Source: Pempheris klunzingeri
Taxonomy: Eukaryota; Chordata; Actinopteri; Acropomatiformes; Pempheridae
Assembly (NCBI RefSeq): GCF_042242105.1
Contig: NC_092027.1
Coordinates: 4,773,506 to 4,837,505 of the forward strand
Reading direction: 5' to 3'
Length of the DNA: 64,000 bases
The position numbers were made by a program, and so were the translations under genes. Positions 26,199-43,737 of the stretch are shown piece by piece (the stretch's first letter is position 1; each line of letters starts with the position of its first letter). The notes under the pieces are model-generated. The model saw nothing but the letters and a program-made list of their open reading frames with translations. It was not told the DNA's origin and made no database searches.

Positions 26199-27979
26199 AT
26201 GGCCCATTACAGAGTGAGTATTTGGTTACCTGCTCTCTGAAGCTGTTGGTTATTCTTACTCGCTAATGTTAATAGTTCGTAGTGGGTAGTATGGAGCATG
26301 TGCTAATTAGTTAGCTAAAGCCAGGCCGTGAACGCACCGTTTCCCATGTAGTTTTTTGTTGATTATAAAAGAAAATCCCCGCCACACACCCACAGTTGTT
26401 TTGTCAGTAGATACAATCTGTCACACATGTGCTACTAATTCATGTGAGCCAATCGTTTGTTTTATATTTCAGGCTTCAGAATCGAAACGAGAACAATTTA
26501 GAAGATATCTAGAAAAATCTGGGGTTCTTGACACTATAACAAGCGGTAGGTATACAAGCGATGTGAGGAGCTTATTTAGCGTGTACACATGCATCCAAAA
26601 CTTGGTGTTAAACTCATCCATTCACTTTGTTTCCATCGGCACCCCTGCTGTGCTGCTTCATCCTCTCGCCGTTTCTCTTTTGCAGTTTTAGTGGCACTTT
26701 ATGAAGAGACTGACAAACCTAACAATGCACTGGAGTATCCTTTTCAAGTGTGTACAGCTTTAAAGAAGTAATAAACTGGTATTGGGATGCCTCTAAATGG
26801 TGATTCAATGACCCTCTAACCCCAAAACAAGGAGAAATCCGGCAGAAAAACAGATTTTTAGATCAAATACATTGACAAAATAATATCCAGACTACCAATC
26901 ACTGTGAAACCAGAATTTCTTAGTTTTGTTATGAATTGAATCTGTTGTATAACCCGGCAACAGACCTGGGAGAGACTTTTCCATTATGACCTTCTTTTAA
27001 CACATTTATTTTAACTTGTAAATGCTATGGCAATTCTGCATCAAGGCCCACATTTGAGAACAAAAGAGTCATTTTTTGCTTTCCAGACAAGCTTCTCCAT
27101 CATGGCTCTGATTCAACAAAAGGAAATTGAATCCTGGAAAAGTCTGCAGTGATCTTATAGATCAATACCATAACCACTGTGTGTGGTGTTAGTGTTACAC
27201 CGTCTGGAGATAAGGTTGGTGCTGTCTCAGAGAGGGTGGAAGATATCAGCCAGTGGATAACAGAACAGCATTTCCCCTATGAGAGAATTTCTTTTAAATG
27301 TCAGCAATGTAGCTGGGGGGCGGAAATAGATTGAACATTGATTTTGAAGTGTGACTGCTAGATAATTGAACCCAGCGAATGTGTCAGCTGGGCTTTAGTT
27401 CATTGTACTTTGGTGCGTTGCTGTAATTTTTGTCACCCTGATTATCAGAGTATGAATACAGCACATCAGGTAGAAGATTGTTGGTCATAGGAGGTCAGAG
27501 GAGTTGTTTTCTTGCAGAGACGTCCATGAGCAACAATCTGAATCATCGTTTTATTTTACATTAATGACCCCAGAAGGAAATAAGTCACTGTTGCTGGATA
27601 GTGTCCTTACCAGGCTTGACACCTGACCACTTTGTTAAAACTAAATTTTTCTGTGGACTGAATATTGAGAGCACGTGTTTACCTGAACCACCTGCACAGC
27701 TTCATAAAGCTTCACCTCGGTGCGGCGGGTCCAGAGCCGGCAGACGCCGAGGCTCTTCGCATGGAGCTGGCTGATCTACAACAGAAGTGTAACCTGCTCA
27801 TGGAGGAGAACAAAGAGCTGAGGAACAGGGTGAGACAATGCTAACATTTCTAGTTTACAAATAAACCAGAGCTGCCTGCGATTGAGCGTGTTGCTTTTAC
27901 TGTAACCTCTAACCTCGGCCTTAATATCATCTTCCAGCTGATGCAGTATGAACCACCTGAGGATGGAGCTGCGGAGTAG
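26199..27979 (+). CDS. mycbp: MYC-binding protein (AMY-1; FAP174 orthologue)
   Basis: Five exons (26199-26213, 26473-26545, 26686-26734, 27700-27829, 27938-27979) join in frame to 102 residues; human MYCBP has 103. The start MAHYRASESKREQFRRYLEK and the VLVALYEE segment are nearly identical to human. The second half (about 60-95: MELADLQQKCNLLMEENKEL) is a coiled coil, and the protein ends MQYEPPEDGAAE. MYCBP binds MYC, and the same small protein docks on AKAP-type scaffolds in cilia and flagella (Chlamydomonas FAP174). Exon 1 codes only five residues; exon 3 ends at a weak donor (CTGGA|GTATCC), chosen because it completes the conserved Asp-Phe. A polyadenylation signal lies at 28146-28151. 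It is the only plus-strand gene seen and shares its promoter region with slc17a5. Confidence 0.96.
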
Positions 27980-28145
27980 AAAGGAGGAGTTATGTCGCTG
28001 CTTTCTGGGCTTAAAAAAGAAAAATGTGCCAGAAAAACAAGAGCATTTTTTGAGAAATGTGTAAATGTTTATTACATAATAATGGATGTACAGTGGAAAC
28101 AGCATCACTGTAAATTTTTGTTATTTAACTTTTTGCTTTGTCGAA

Positions 28146-28151
28146 AATAAA
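28146..28151 (+). terminator. mycbp polyadenylation signal
   Basis: AATAAA 167 bases after the stop codon, followed by a T-rich stretch. Confidence 0.7.
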
Positions 28152-28827
28152 AATGTTTTTTTCAGCATTTCTCTTCATGTCTTGATATTTCCAACCAAAA
28201 TAATGATTATTTTTCTAATCATCTTTAGTTTTTTAGTATTTTTTGTACAAAAAGTCAAAGGTCACTGCTCATGTGCCTGATGGGAAATTAAAGTCAGACA
28301 AATGACAACATATAACAGAAAACACACAAATGCAGAGATACTTTTCAGTCACTGTGACATCTGGAGCTGAATATTTTGATGTTTAATGTTGCTTGAAGCA
28401 CTTCCTGACACGTTGGAACGGGATGGACTCGTTCAGACAGCGTCACTGATTGCATAACGGCACCATTCGACCCTAAAATAACATTATAGATTCGTGCTGT
28501 CAGTTTTCCACTCCTCTCTAATCAGTCAGACAGTACTGTGGCATTCAGCCAAATCATTAAATGTCCAGCAGAATCTCTGTAACACACGTGGAAATGTAAG
28601 AAAACACAACCGTCGGATAAGATGAAGAGCTGATGTTTGATTGCAGGTTGTCTTTACGCTTCATAAGGTCTTTTTGCAAACTGGCTGCTCTTTGGCTTGT
28701 TGTGCTTGTTTTAATGTCTTTTAAAGAACTTCGATGTGTGAAAAGTGCAGTGATGCAGTGTTCACACCCAGCGTTACGGCCTATTCAGAGTTTCTGTTGC
28801 CGTGTTGGCGAGCAGGCAGTGTGTAGT

Positions 28828-30336
28828 TTATATCTGCAGGTCGGTTGGAGCTCGCCTGCTGCTGGCACTGCTCGCCGCCGACACTCTGCGGTTTGGAGAG
28901 GAGGCGGTGGGGCTGTTACTCTCCCGGCTGTGTCGAGATATAGAGCTCAGCTCCCCTGCAGAGTCCGGGCTCTGGGGCCTGCTCGGCCTCTTAATGTCTG
29001 ACTTTGAGAGCAGCCTGGCTCGGGGGCCAACACAGCTGCTGCGTAGCTTCATGCTGTTGCTCCCGTGGTACGAATCTCCGCTGTCCGAGCCGTTCCCCTC
29101 CACCAGAGTGGAGCAGTTCCACGGTGGACTGAGCCTCCGTGTCTTCCTCACAATGCCTGACAGTGTTGTGCAGGAGGAGGTGTCGGCCACAGGGAGGGTG
29201 GGATACTCAGACCTCGCACACCCCATGTCCTCGTGATGGGGGGAAGATCGATCCTCCTGCTCGTCCTGCTTGTCTGCAGGAGGAGAGCGAGTCTCGCTGC
29301 TGGTGTTGTTGGAGTTGCTGTTTTGCTCTGTGGGGCTCGGCACTCCCTCCTTCACGTCCTTGTGGCTGTCCGGCTTTGCACCAGGGTCCCCTTGTATTGG
29401 GACGAAGGCCGAGGAGGCACTAAGAAGAGGGTAGTTCGGTCCGTTGCCCTGCTTCTCCAACAGTAACGTGTACCCACATGGTGCTGTGGGAATAGTAGTC
29501 TTACGGCCCACAGATGTGCCCATGCAGACCTGATGCACAACTGAGTTCTTTTTCGACTTGTTGACGTAATAATCGTCGAGGTCGTCCTTCAGATGTGGGT
29601 AGTAGTCCAGGATGCCCTTCTTCAGCTTCTTGAACCCCAGGTGCATGATCTCTAGGAGGCTGAGGAAGAGGGAGATGCACGCAATCGCTTGCATGAACAC
29701 CATGAAGACAGATTTCTCCGTGGGCCTGGAGACGAAGCAGTCAACCACATTGGGGCACGGCTCCCTGTCGCACTTGTAAAGGGTGCTCAGGTGGTGTCCG
29801 TACAGGATGTACTGACCCATCATGAAGCTGACCTCGACCACCGAGCGGGTGACGATGTGGGCCACATAAGTACACAGCAGAGAGCCCCTCAGCGGCGCTT
29901 TGTTGAGCTTCCCCTGCTCCAGCTGCCTCATCTCCTTCTCGATCCTCCTCCTCACCTCCACCAGCTCCACGTCCACCGCCTCCAGCTCGCGACGGAGAGC
30001 CACCTTCTTGCAGTGGCGCTCCTTCTCCAGAGCTCGCAGCTGGTAGATGGCATGGCCCATGTACACCAGGGAGGGCGAGGACACAAAGATCACCTGGAGC
30101 ACCCAGTAGCGGATGAGGGAGATGGGGAAGGCCTGGTCGTAGCAGACGTTGCGGCAGCCGGGCTGCTCGGTGTTGCAGATGAAGTCGGACTGCTCGTCGT
30201 TCCACACGTCCTCTGCAGCGACGCCCAGCACCAACATCCGGAATATGAACAGGATGGTCAGCCAGATCTTTCCGACCATGGTGGAGTGGATGTGCACCTC
30301 CTCCAAGATCCCCCCGAGGAAGTTCCAGTCTCCCAT
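28828..30336 (-). CDS. gja9: Connexin, GJA9 type (large gap-junction protein)
   Basis: A single coding exon of 502 residues from ATG at 30336 to TAA at 28828. Gap-junction subunit of the plasma membrane: short N-tail, TM1 (about 21-41), loop E1 with the C-x6-C-x3-C pattern ([12 protein letters not shown]), TM2, a charged cytoplasmic loop (about 100-155) rich in Arg and Glu, TM3, E2 with C-x4-C-x5-C ([12 protein letters not shown]), TM4 to about 238, then a long Ser-rich C-tail. It matches human GJA9 (Cx58/59) closely through TM4 and ends RRAPTDLQI against human RRVPTDLQI. Fish orthologues (Cx55.5, Cx52.x) work in retinal horizontal cells; expression here is inference. The intron-less coding region with an upstream 5' UTR exon is usual for connexins. 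Convergent with mycbp. Confidence 0.96.
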   Translation of the reverse strand: MGDWNFLGGILEEVHIHSTMVGKIWLTILFIFRMLVLGVAAEDVWNDEQSDFICNTEQPGCRNVCYDQAFPISLIRYWVLQVIFVSSPSLVYMGHAIYQLRALEKERHCKKVALRRELEAVDVELVEVRRRIEKEMRQLEQGKLNKAPLRGSLLCTYVAHIVTRSVVEVSFMMGQYILYGHHLSTLYKCDREPCPNVVDCFVSRPTEKSVFMVFMQAIACISLFLSLLEIMHLGFKKLKKGILDYYPHLKDDLDDYYVNKSKKNSVVHQVCMGTSVGRKTTIPTAPCGYTLLLEKQGNGPNYPLLSASSAFVPIQGDPGAKPDSHKDVKEGVPSPTEQNSNSNNTSSETRSPPADKQDEQEDRSSPHHEDMGCARSEYPTLPVADTSSCTTLSGIVRKTRRLSPPWNCSTLVEGNGSDSGDSYHGSNSMKLRSSCVGPRARLLSKSDIKRPSRPQSPDSAGELSSISRHSRESNSPTASSPNRRVSAASSASSRRAPTDLQI

Positions 30337-30346
30337 GTTTTACTTT

Positions 30347-31500
30347 AGCAGTGCTGTAACGAAAGTGGGAAACAAGTCAACGAAGAGCTTTTGAGGCTCA
30401 AACTGATAATATTTATAGAAAGACACAAAACTGCAACAGACCCCTCGATTTGTTTTTTTAAATTGTGATCAAGCTACAGACTGAGGGAGACATTTCACTG
30501 CTCTCTGGTGGACAAACTGAGTCACTGTGACACTTTCTAACTAACCTCAACTTTTACTTTTCTGTAATTCAGGTGTTTTTGTTACTTATGGGTTGATAAA
30601 CCACACACACTGATACTGATACATTTGTCTGAACTAGCAGAGGAAACAGGTGAAACAAACCTAGAAAGTGAAAGAGTGCATTCACTCACTTTTCAGCTGC
30701 TTTTTCTTAAGTAGTTCTACTTCATGCCACTTTCACCTGGATTATATTTCACAGGTAAATGCTGGACTTTTTACTCTGCTACATTAGTTGATAGCTGGAG
30801 TTATCAGCTATCAGATTAAGATTTCACATCATAAAACTAGTTTTATGAGATGAAATGAATGATCATCGACCACCCAACCGTATAAAAACTACATCATGAC
30901 AGCCTCACATGTTAATACATCACTACACCATTTACACCATAATGAGTACTTTTGGTATTTCAAGTACATTTTTCTGATACGTCTGTATTTTTTAAGTCAA
31001 CGTTTGAACTTGTATTTTTTTTACATTGTGGTATTGCTAATTTTATTGAGTAAAAGATCCAAATACCTGTCCCGCCACTGCTTTTATTTATACAACCGGT
31101 TTATCCAGTTACAGCAGAGGCCTATCCCAATAGACAATCAAATTAAATCCATGATGTTATTCACGAGAGTTACTAAAAACGGAGTGTTTTTTCACATCAA
31201 ATAAGACAAATATTGCTCTAAAATAAAGCTGAAATACACTCACTCACTGTAATGTTCTTACAAAGTGACCTAACTTACTAAACAATGTCAGATATTTCTT
31301 TTAAAATAAGTTAACTTACCTTTCATCTTGGATATGAACTGTAACATTAAAGGCCCTTTGCAAGAAAGCTGCTGATGCCGTTGAACACAATCCTACAAAC
31401 ACATCTTTCTTCTGCTTTATCTTCTCATATAAACATGTAAAAAGAGAGATTTTAGTCTCGGCTGGTGGTGAAAACTGGACAAAAACAAACAATCCCTGCC
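30347..31500 (-). promoter_or_regulatory. Probable gja9 5' UTR exon and intron
   Basis: An acceptor (TTTCGTTACAG) lies at about 30358, just before the gja9 ATG. Upstream at 31320 there is a strong donor (GAAAG|GTAAGT). A TATAAG-like box near 31520 would start a non-coding exon at about 31490-31320. Assembled from signals only. Confidence 0.45.
30700..31085. repeat. Dispersed repeat, 'TTGAGTAAAAGATCC' family
   Basis: The left end reads 'taagtagttctacttcatgc' and the right end 'gagtaaaagatccaaatacc', the two ends of a common palindromic teleost repeat. It sits in the gja9 5' UTR intron. Related copies are at 22965-23110 and 47380-47990. Confidence 0.5.
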
Positions 31501-31529
31501 GGCTCTGCCTGTTCACAACTTATATCCTG

Positions 31530-33480
31530 TGAAAGACAAACACAATCAATGCCTCTGCACTGTTCTGTTGCCATTTACCTTGCAGCAGTGCGAGCGGACT
31601 GGCTGCCAGTTCCTGCGAGTCATTAGGGCTGAAATGTGCCGTCAAATATTCAATTGTTTGACGTCTATTACTGGTTGAACCCAGAGGACCCTGAACTTGT
31701 TTGATCCTCTATGTTCACACAGGACAAACGTGATCTGATCTGATCTGATCCTCAAAGGTGGTTTATTGTCCAAACCATCAGCCGCTCCTCCAGCAGATCA
31801 ATATCCTCATTTAATCTTACGTCCTAGATGTGTTTTGTTGAAAAACTGCCCAAATTCTGTAGATATTCAGTTTTCCATCACGGCCAACTCAAGAAAACCA
31901 GCACATTGTCGCACATGAACAGTAAAACCAGTGAATTTTTATCACTGTAGCGGGCTCCAAAAGTCTGAAAGTCTGACATTATGGCATGTATGAAAAGAAG
32001 AATTATTTAAGATTATGCTCTATTTTTAGCAAATTTGTGTAATTGATCAGCTTTAAATCCGATCAGGTGGGTTTGATCTACTGAAGCTGGTCAGTGCCAC
32101 AAATTTGCTTAAATCTGGTTGTCAGAATAAATATTCTTGATTTTCAGAGTGTTCTCTCAGGCCTGAGGTCCCCACTGTACAATAGACTGTATCCATGCTG
32201 CCATTGTACTAATCAATGTCATTTTTTCACTACGGTGATCAATGGGGCACGTCCGATTTCATACATGGTTGCATCTTCGCTGTGAATCTAATTTACGTTG
32301 TTCCACCCAGCTACTGATCCATTAAAAGGAAATCAATGGCCGCGGCTGGACCGTCTGTTTTCCACGCAGATGACGGCAGACTGGATGGACGATGGAGGAT
32401 CCACCTCTCGTCGGACTGAAGCTCCCAGCGGACGTCAGGACAAACATCATGTTCAATTCCATCATAATGTCAAGTTTGGGGTTTTTATACAAAACGTCAA
32501 AGATTTTTATGTCTAATATTTAGATTATAGTGAGAGTTTATATACACCATTTAAAAAAAGTTTTTTAAAATCAAGCATTTTTCAAAGAGTGTTTGAATCC
32601 AAATTCTAACCTTTAAAACATAATGGGTTAAACTGAGCATTTTTCAAACTTAACATTTTGTAAAATAATTTAACATCAGTTTTTTCCTTGTTGAACTGCG
32701 CTGCTTGGATTCATTATTAGTAGGTGTGTTTAACAATGATATCTGTTATTTGTTTCTTCAAGGTTATAAAAATGTTCCTCAGACTTTTAGGTTTCTTGAC
32801 TATTGCTGGCCTGTAAATACCTTTGAGACGGTTTATTAAAGGTAAGTTCACAAACTGAAGTCACAGACTGTTTCCTTATACTGAATGTTATCCATTTATT
32901 ACTGAAAATAACAGTTTCTTCCTACTAAAGATAGAAGATTAGGAGAATAAAACATGCAGTGACAAGATTCTTTCTGAAAAACCATCAACACGGCCGCAGA
33001 CACACCAACGAGGAACCTTTGTTTCTCCTCTCAGAACCGAAATTAGAATAAATGTTCCAAAAATAAAACACCCTCTGAGAAAAAAAAAAAAAAAAAAAAG
33101 GTCAGATCTTAGAGGAAACAGCACAAAATTAAAACAGACTCACATACATGTTTAAACAGTTTGTTGTTAAAGTCGCGGGTCGACAGAATTTTAACACTTT
33201 TAAGGACCACAGCAGCGTTTCTGTGCATTTTAGCCGCCACACTCAGGTACTCAAGACTTCTACGATCACTTAACGCAGACGTATTCTTTAGTTTTAAATG
33301 TTTCTGTCACCACAGACTCATCTTCTCAGTATGAAAATTGACTCGTAGGGACGTCGAGGCTGCTTGTATGTATTGTCGCGGTCTCGCTCCTCGTCTGCGG
33401 CTCTGACAGTGTGAGCCGACGATTATCTCAATCATGTTCACTGTGACAGATTATCGAGCAGGTTTTAAGTTTCTGAAGAT
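31530..33480. other. Intergenic stretch between gja9 and srsf10
   Basis: No gene recognised. There is a short (CTGAT)n run near 31731-31750, a poly(A) run at 33079-33099, and a GC-richer patch at 32340-32450 with no family I can name. Confidence 0.4.
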
Positions 33481-33486
33481 GAGTTT

Positions 33487-33492
33487 TATTAA
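33487..33492 (-). terminator. Probable srsf10 polyadenylation signal
   Basis: AATAAA on the minus strand about 490 bases after the srsf10 stop codon. Confidence 0.45.
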
Positions 33493-33982
33493 AGTAAAAT
33501 AAATGAAACTGTGGCTGTAAGAAAAGAAGAAGAAAACAGACAAATCAGCAGTGAAGTACGAAGCATGCGTTTGGTTATTAGTGTGATAAAACGCACAGAA
33601 ACGCTGGTTTGGTTCGTCAAGACTGGATTCTTCTTAAAATACTGAATGTCTGCAAAAACGGGTGCATAGGGTTTAGAAAACAAAATCATCAGTAACAGTA
33701 TATAAAAAAGACAATTATTCCTGGCTGACTACCACTGAACACAGAGACCGGTGACTGCTTCATGTTCCTATTGGGAAATCTTACCAAAACAACTTTATAA
33801 AACCAAGCAAAAGGACCAGCATCGATCTTAAAATGGAGCCGCAAAGACAAGCTTTCTACAAATGGTTCAGTGGACGTTACATTCATGTCAAAACAAACAA
33901 ATCTTTTCTCGACAAACGACCAAATCTGGTCAATCTGACAGAATGACGGATAAGAGGGAGGGGAGGGGGGCAGAGAACTTTT

Positions 33983-39592
<5,610 letters not shown>

Positions 39593-39821
39593 ATATTTAC
39601 ACTCACACCGCAGAAGAATTTTTTTTTTCGTAAACGAAAATCTGCAGGGAAAAAAATTTGTAGCGCATGCGCACTTACAAGGCGCCTGCTGGTTCTTCTT
39701 CGCTGAGCAAAATTCAGGCGCTAAAAGCCCACAGTGGCCCCTGCTGTCTGTCCTCCACATCCATCATCTGTGGCAGAAACTGGACTGAATAAAGACAAAC
39801 AACCTGGTTTGTTCAGTCATT

Positions 39822-39834
39822 CACATTTATTCTT
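39822..39834 (-). terminator. Probable fabp10 polyadenylation signal
   Basis: A minus-strand AATAAA (plus strand 'catttattc') about 100 bases past the stop codon. Confidence 0.55.
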
Positions 39835-39932
39835 AAATGCATAAAGTTTTTTTTTTTTTTTAATTGTGTTGTTTCCAGTTGGTTCCATGCTTGAAGCTGA
39901 GAAGCTCTAAGAGGCAGCCGTTCGCTGTTTGA

Positions 39933-41057
39933 TCAGACTCGTTTACTTCTGCTGATGAAAGTCACAGATCCAGCAGTGATAGTCTGGAAAAGTCAGGAGG
40001 CAGAAACAGAGAGAAAACAGCTCTTTTACATTAAAAAAAAACTCACACTGAATCCATCGTCATCATTGCATGTGTGTTTTTTTTAAAGACTTAAAACCAC
40101 TGACCTCAACCAGGTCGTCCCCTTGCTTCTCTCGGACGGAGGTGAACTTGTCAGTCTCCGAAATCAGCTTCCCATTCTCCTCTCTGACGGTGCACTGGTC
40201 AAGAACAGAAACACTGCATGGGGCAAACATTTCCACCATAATCTCCTTTGTTATTGAAAGAAATCAGGCACCCTGTGCATAAATCAAGCTATTATTTTGC
40301 AACCAATAACAAATTAATGTACGGAGGAAAAATGTGAGTTTAATTGCCTAAAATTGACATACTATATTTGCCTACTATATCTATAATGAACTCAAGAGCA
40401 AGATGGGTCTTGCCGTATTTCAGATACATTATTTGTCTTAATGAGCATCATAAATTCATCCACCCTTCCCAAAGATGTCCACATCTCACTGTGTCTTAAT
40501 ACATTTAGTCTTGCAATCACCAAAGGAAACTTGTTTGGTTGTTGTTTTTTGATAAGTAAGACTATTAAATCTTTATATGCATGGGGCGACACTCTGGAGA
40601 TCTCAGCACTGCCTTAAAAATGCACAAAAACACCATCTTAGACACTTTTCATGGTAAAATGTTGGCATCATGAGCTCACACACAACTATCACGTCTTCAC
40701 TTCTGTGCTTGTGACATGCACGAAGAGTTTGAGGCTTGAATTACCTTAAACTTCCTGCCATCCAGAGTCGTTATCTCAGACTCCTTTCCGATGCTGAATG
40801 AGTGGACTTTGGTGCAGATGGGGGTCTTCATCGTGTAGGTGAAGTCTTTGCCGTTCTGCTCAATCACTATCACCGGTTTAACACCCTTTCGCATTTTGAC
40901 AACCACTTCAGGTGCACCTAGAGGGCATCATTCTTTTAAAAATACATGTTAATGTCTGCACACATGGGCAAATAAATGCTTGAAACTTACCAATTTCTTT
41001 TAAGAACTCCTCGAGGTTTTCCTCAGAATAAACCTGCCAAGTGCCGCTGAAGTCCAT
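39933..41057 (-). CDS. fabp10b: Fatty acid-binding protein, FABP10 (liver-basic) type
   Basis: Four exons (41057-40991, 40917-40745, 40194-40105, 39983-39933) join to 126 residues, the classic four-exon FABP plan and the usual FABP10 length. It begins MDFSGTWQVYSEENLEEFLK and has the SFSIGKESEITTLDGRKFK strand region and the terminal SRSKRV, all near fish FABP10 (MAFSGTWQVYAQENYEEFL..., SFTIGKEAEITTMDGKKLK). Such proteins are small beta-barrels that carry bile acids and fatty acids in the cytosol. Divergence from fabp10a as I recall it suggests the b paralogue, but the letter is not proven; FABP1 or FABP6 fit less well. An in-frame ATG at 41138 could add 27 residues, though the family start is at 41057. 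A minus-strand AATAAA near 39826 ends the gene about 230 bases before the srsf10 ATG. Confidence 0.88.
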
Positions 41058-42429
41058 GCCTGCAGGTCGTGCTGCTTGCCGGAGGATGTTTGTTGTTCTT
41101 GTTGTCATAATCCCATCACACACTGTGCTGGTTGGCATGTTGGGGACTTCAAACTCCCTGTTATTTTAACTGGAGTTTCCAGCAGGTGCCATGATGGACT
41201 GAACTTTCTGGTAGTGCTCATTCCCAGCGGGCTGTGGTGTAACATCTTCCCAGTCTGCAGCAACAGATGTTACTGTGAGTGTAGATGAAATATGGCACCA
41301 GATACCAGGAGGCAGATGCTTGCATGCATCCATGAGATCCAACAAAAACACTGCAGATAGACACTGAATTTAGGCAACGACATACCTTTATTTCAGACAG
41401 GAATTAAAGCTTTCCTTTGTTTGAGAAATGTTCATGACTTTCTTTTCAAAATATAAAAATACTTCAGCTGGCAAACACACAGAAAGCAGAAAACATTTTA
41501 AGGCAAACGTGTGCAGGCAGCAGGAAGCTCAGGCAGTTCAGTGCAGGTATGAAAAGGTGATTCACGTCTTTCACCTCCCAACAAAAATCTGGCAGCAACC
41601 AGGAGCACAGATACACAGAACTTCTGTACAAGAAAAGCCCACAAACTCGATCACTGCTGGAATGTTACTGAAGCTCATAGCGGTCGAACACTGAAGCTTA
41701 CACAACAGGCACATCATGAACAGGGACAGGACTGAGACACTTCTTTTCTTTCTGCAGAGGGCTCTCTGTTAATACTGCGCCATGCTGCAGTCCCTGAGAA
41801 AACACGGATCAGTCATGCAGCGATGTTACTAATACAGTGCTCGGCTTGTTCACAGGCCTCCAACAATACTGGCTGTTTATTCTTGGATCACCAACTACAT
41901 GCTTTTTTATTTCACCAGGACACTTCTAACACGTATTAAAGTTAAATCCCTTTTTTATGTTTTAGCCTGATTGATAAGGATTTCTGGGGTGTATACTCAT
42001 ATTGAAATCTCAGAGATGTAAAAAGTTTGATAACGATATGGAAACAAACATTTCTGATAAGCGCATCATCTGCTCAAATTTGCTTTTCAATGATTTTGAC
42101 AGTTTAAAAAAAAGAACAAAGGCACCAGTGCACTTCATCAGAGCTGCCTGTGAGAGGTTTAAAGAGCTCCTTCTGACGTCAGATCGTGAGGTGCTGCTGT
42201 GGCCGACATTTTCTGTTACTTTCCGAAAAGATTTGACATTTAAACCCACTTCAGGCTGTGCAGAAGTGGGAAAGGAAGTTGGGTTGAATTTCTCAGCTCT
42301 CTTCTTTCATTCTTTACCACAACAGTTTCTGTCACCTTTAAATGACTGACTACATTGACGTGCTGTGAATTACGAAGTTATCCCCGTATTTAAACATCAA
42401 ATCTTCTCTATCCTCTCTATGCTAACGCT

Positions 42430-42665
42430 AACTAAGGCTGCAACAAATGAATTATCTTCATTATCGATTTCCCGATTGATCGATTATTTGTTGGGTCTAT
42501 AAAATGTCTATCTCAGTTTCCAAGAGCTCAAGGTAACGTCTCTAAATCCTCACATTTTAGGAGCTGGAACCAGAATATTTTTGGCATTTCTGCTTGAAAA
42601 ATAAAACAAACAATTATTTGATCTTCAACTCGATTGATCTACTAATTGTTTCAGCTCTAATGTGA
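42430..42665. repeat. Dispersed repeat, 'ATCGATT' family
   Basis: Begins 'aaggctgcaacaaatgaatt' and ends 'ctaattgtttcagctctaat', the ends of the family also seen at 24485 and 51085. Confidence 0.6.
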
Positions 42666-42859
42666 ACACGTTAACAGATTAACACATTAACAGGGTGTAA
42701 TGTTTACTGAGCTCACCACTTTAGCTCACATAGCTAACATTTGCTTATGAGCACTGAACAAAAAGAATTTATGTAGGTAATTGGTCATATTGGAAAAATA
42801 AAAACTGTTACCTGGTGGTGGAGTTTAGTGGTTGTCTGACTTTTCATTTGATTCATTAA

Positions 42860-43115
42860 AACTCATCCTGGAGGGGATGTGAATGTTTGTGCTAAAATCC
42901 ATAGCAATCCACCCAATGGTTGAGATATTTCGCCCAAAACCCCCAAAAATTTCAACCTCATGGTGGCGCTAGAGAAAAAGTCAGAGGATCACCGAAGTCA
43001 TTGGGATTCATCCTCTCTCCACCATGAATGTTTGTGTGAAATTTCATGAAAATTCACAGATGATTTGCTGAGATTGTTTGGACCAAAGCGTTGGACAGAC
43101 GGACACTAGCATGGC
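42860..43115 (+). repeat. Dispersed teleost repeat
   Basis: Contains 'caatccacccaatggttgag', 'tggtggcgctagag', 'gtgtgaaatttcatgaaaat' and 'gcgttggacagacggacact', followed by 'agcatggctgaaaa'. It is related to the copy at 8720-9090. Confidence 0.6.
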
Positions 43116-43737
43116 TGAAAACAAACCTGTGCGCTCTCTGGAGAACTGAGGACGCTGTTTCTAAACCACCTCAAACATTTCTTTGGTATTTCTGTACAGA
43201 AATGTCCTGCTACTCATCTTCATATATAAACTATACGCCAACACTGATATGTCTGTCAGTATCGATCATAATATCATAATAAGCTTTATCATTGACCTCT
43301 TCCTCATAGATTCCTCATACTGTGCTTTGAGGGAGTGAACTGAAGCTTTTTTAAACAAGTGCTTTGTCTTTTTGGCACTATTTGATGAAAGTCTGCTTCT
43401 TAAGACACAAAATGGCGTCACTTGGCTTCCTTCAGGCTGTAGTCAAATCCTGAAATAGCAAATGACCCGTGGTGCATGTGTTACGGGATAAAAATCCTCA
43501 TGAAGTCATGAAAACACAAACAAAAAAACAAGTTTCCAAAATGCTGGAAAAAAGAACACGGTGCATCTCATATCACAAAATAACAGAACATGGTAAAGAA
43601 TAATACTCCCAACAGTTCAAATTCATAAATATCAAGCTTTGCTACGACTCCCGTTTAAATGTGTGCTTTATGGTTAGAGGAGGGAGCTGCTCCCGTCCTG
43701 CTTATTCTTTGGCCCGGGGTCACTGAGGCAGCGGTGG

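Larger units (their letters stand above)
41140..43737 (-). other. Probable 3' UTR of slc9a1b with repeats
   Basis: No separate gene recognised. A minus-strand AATAAA near 41385-41391 may end the slc9a1b transcript, giving a long 3' UTR of about 2.3 kb. Two dispersed repeats lie within (42430-42665 and 42860-43115). A plus-strand open frame of 115 codons at 42002-42349 has no recognisable family. Confidence 0.4.

Noticed and set aside
29689-30348. Plus-strand open frame of 219 codons
   Set aside because: It is the antisense shadow of the gja9 coding exon, rich in His and Leu as expected from the complement.
42002-42349. Plus-strand open frame of 115 codons
   Set aside because: No recognisable family, and it lies opposite the likely 3' UTR of slc9a1b.
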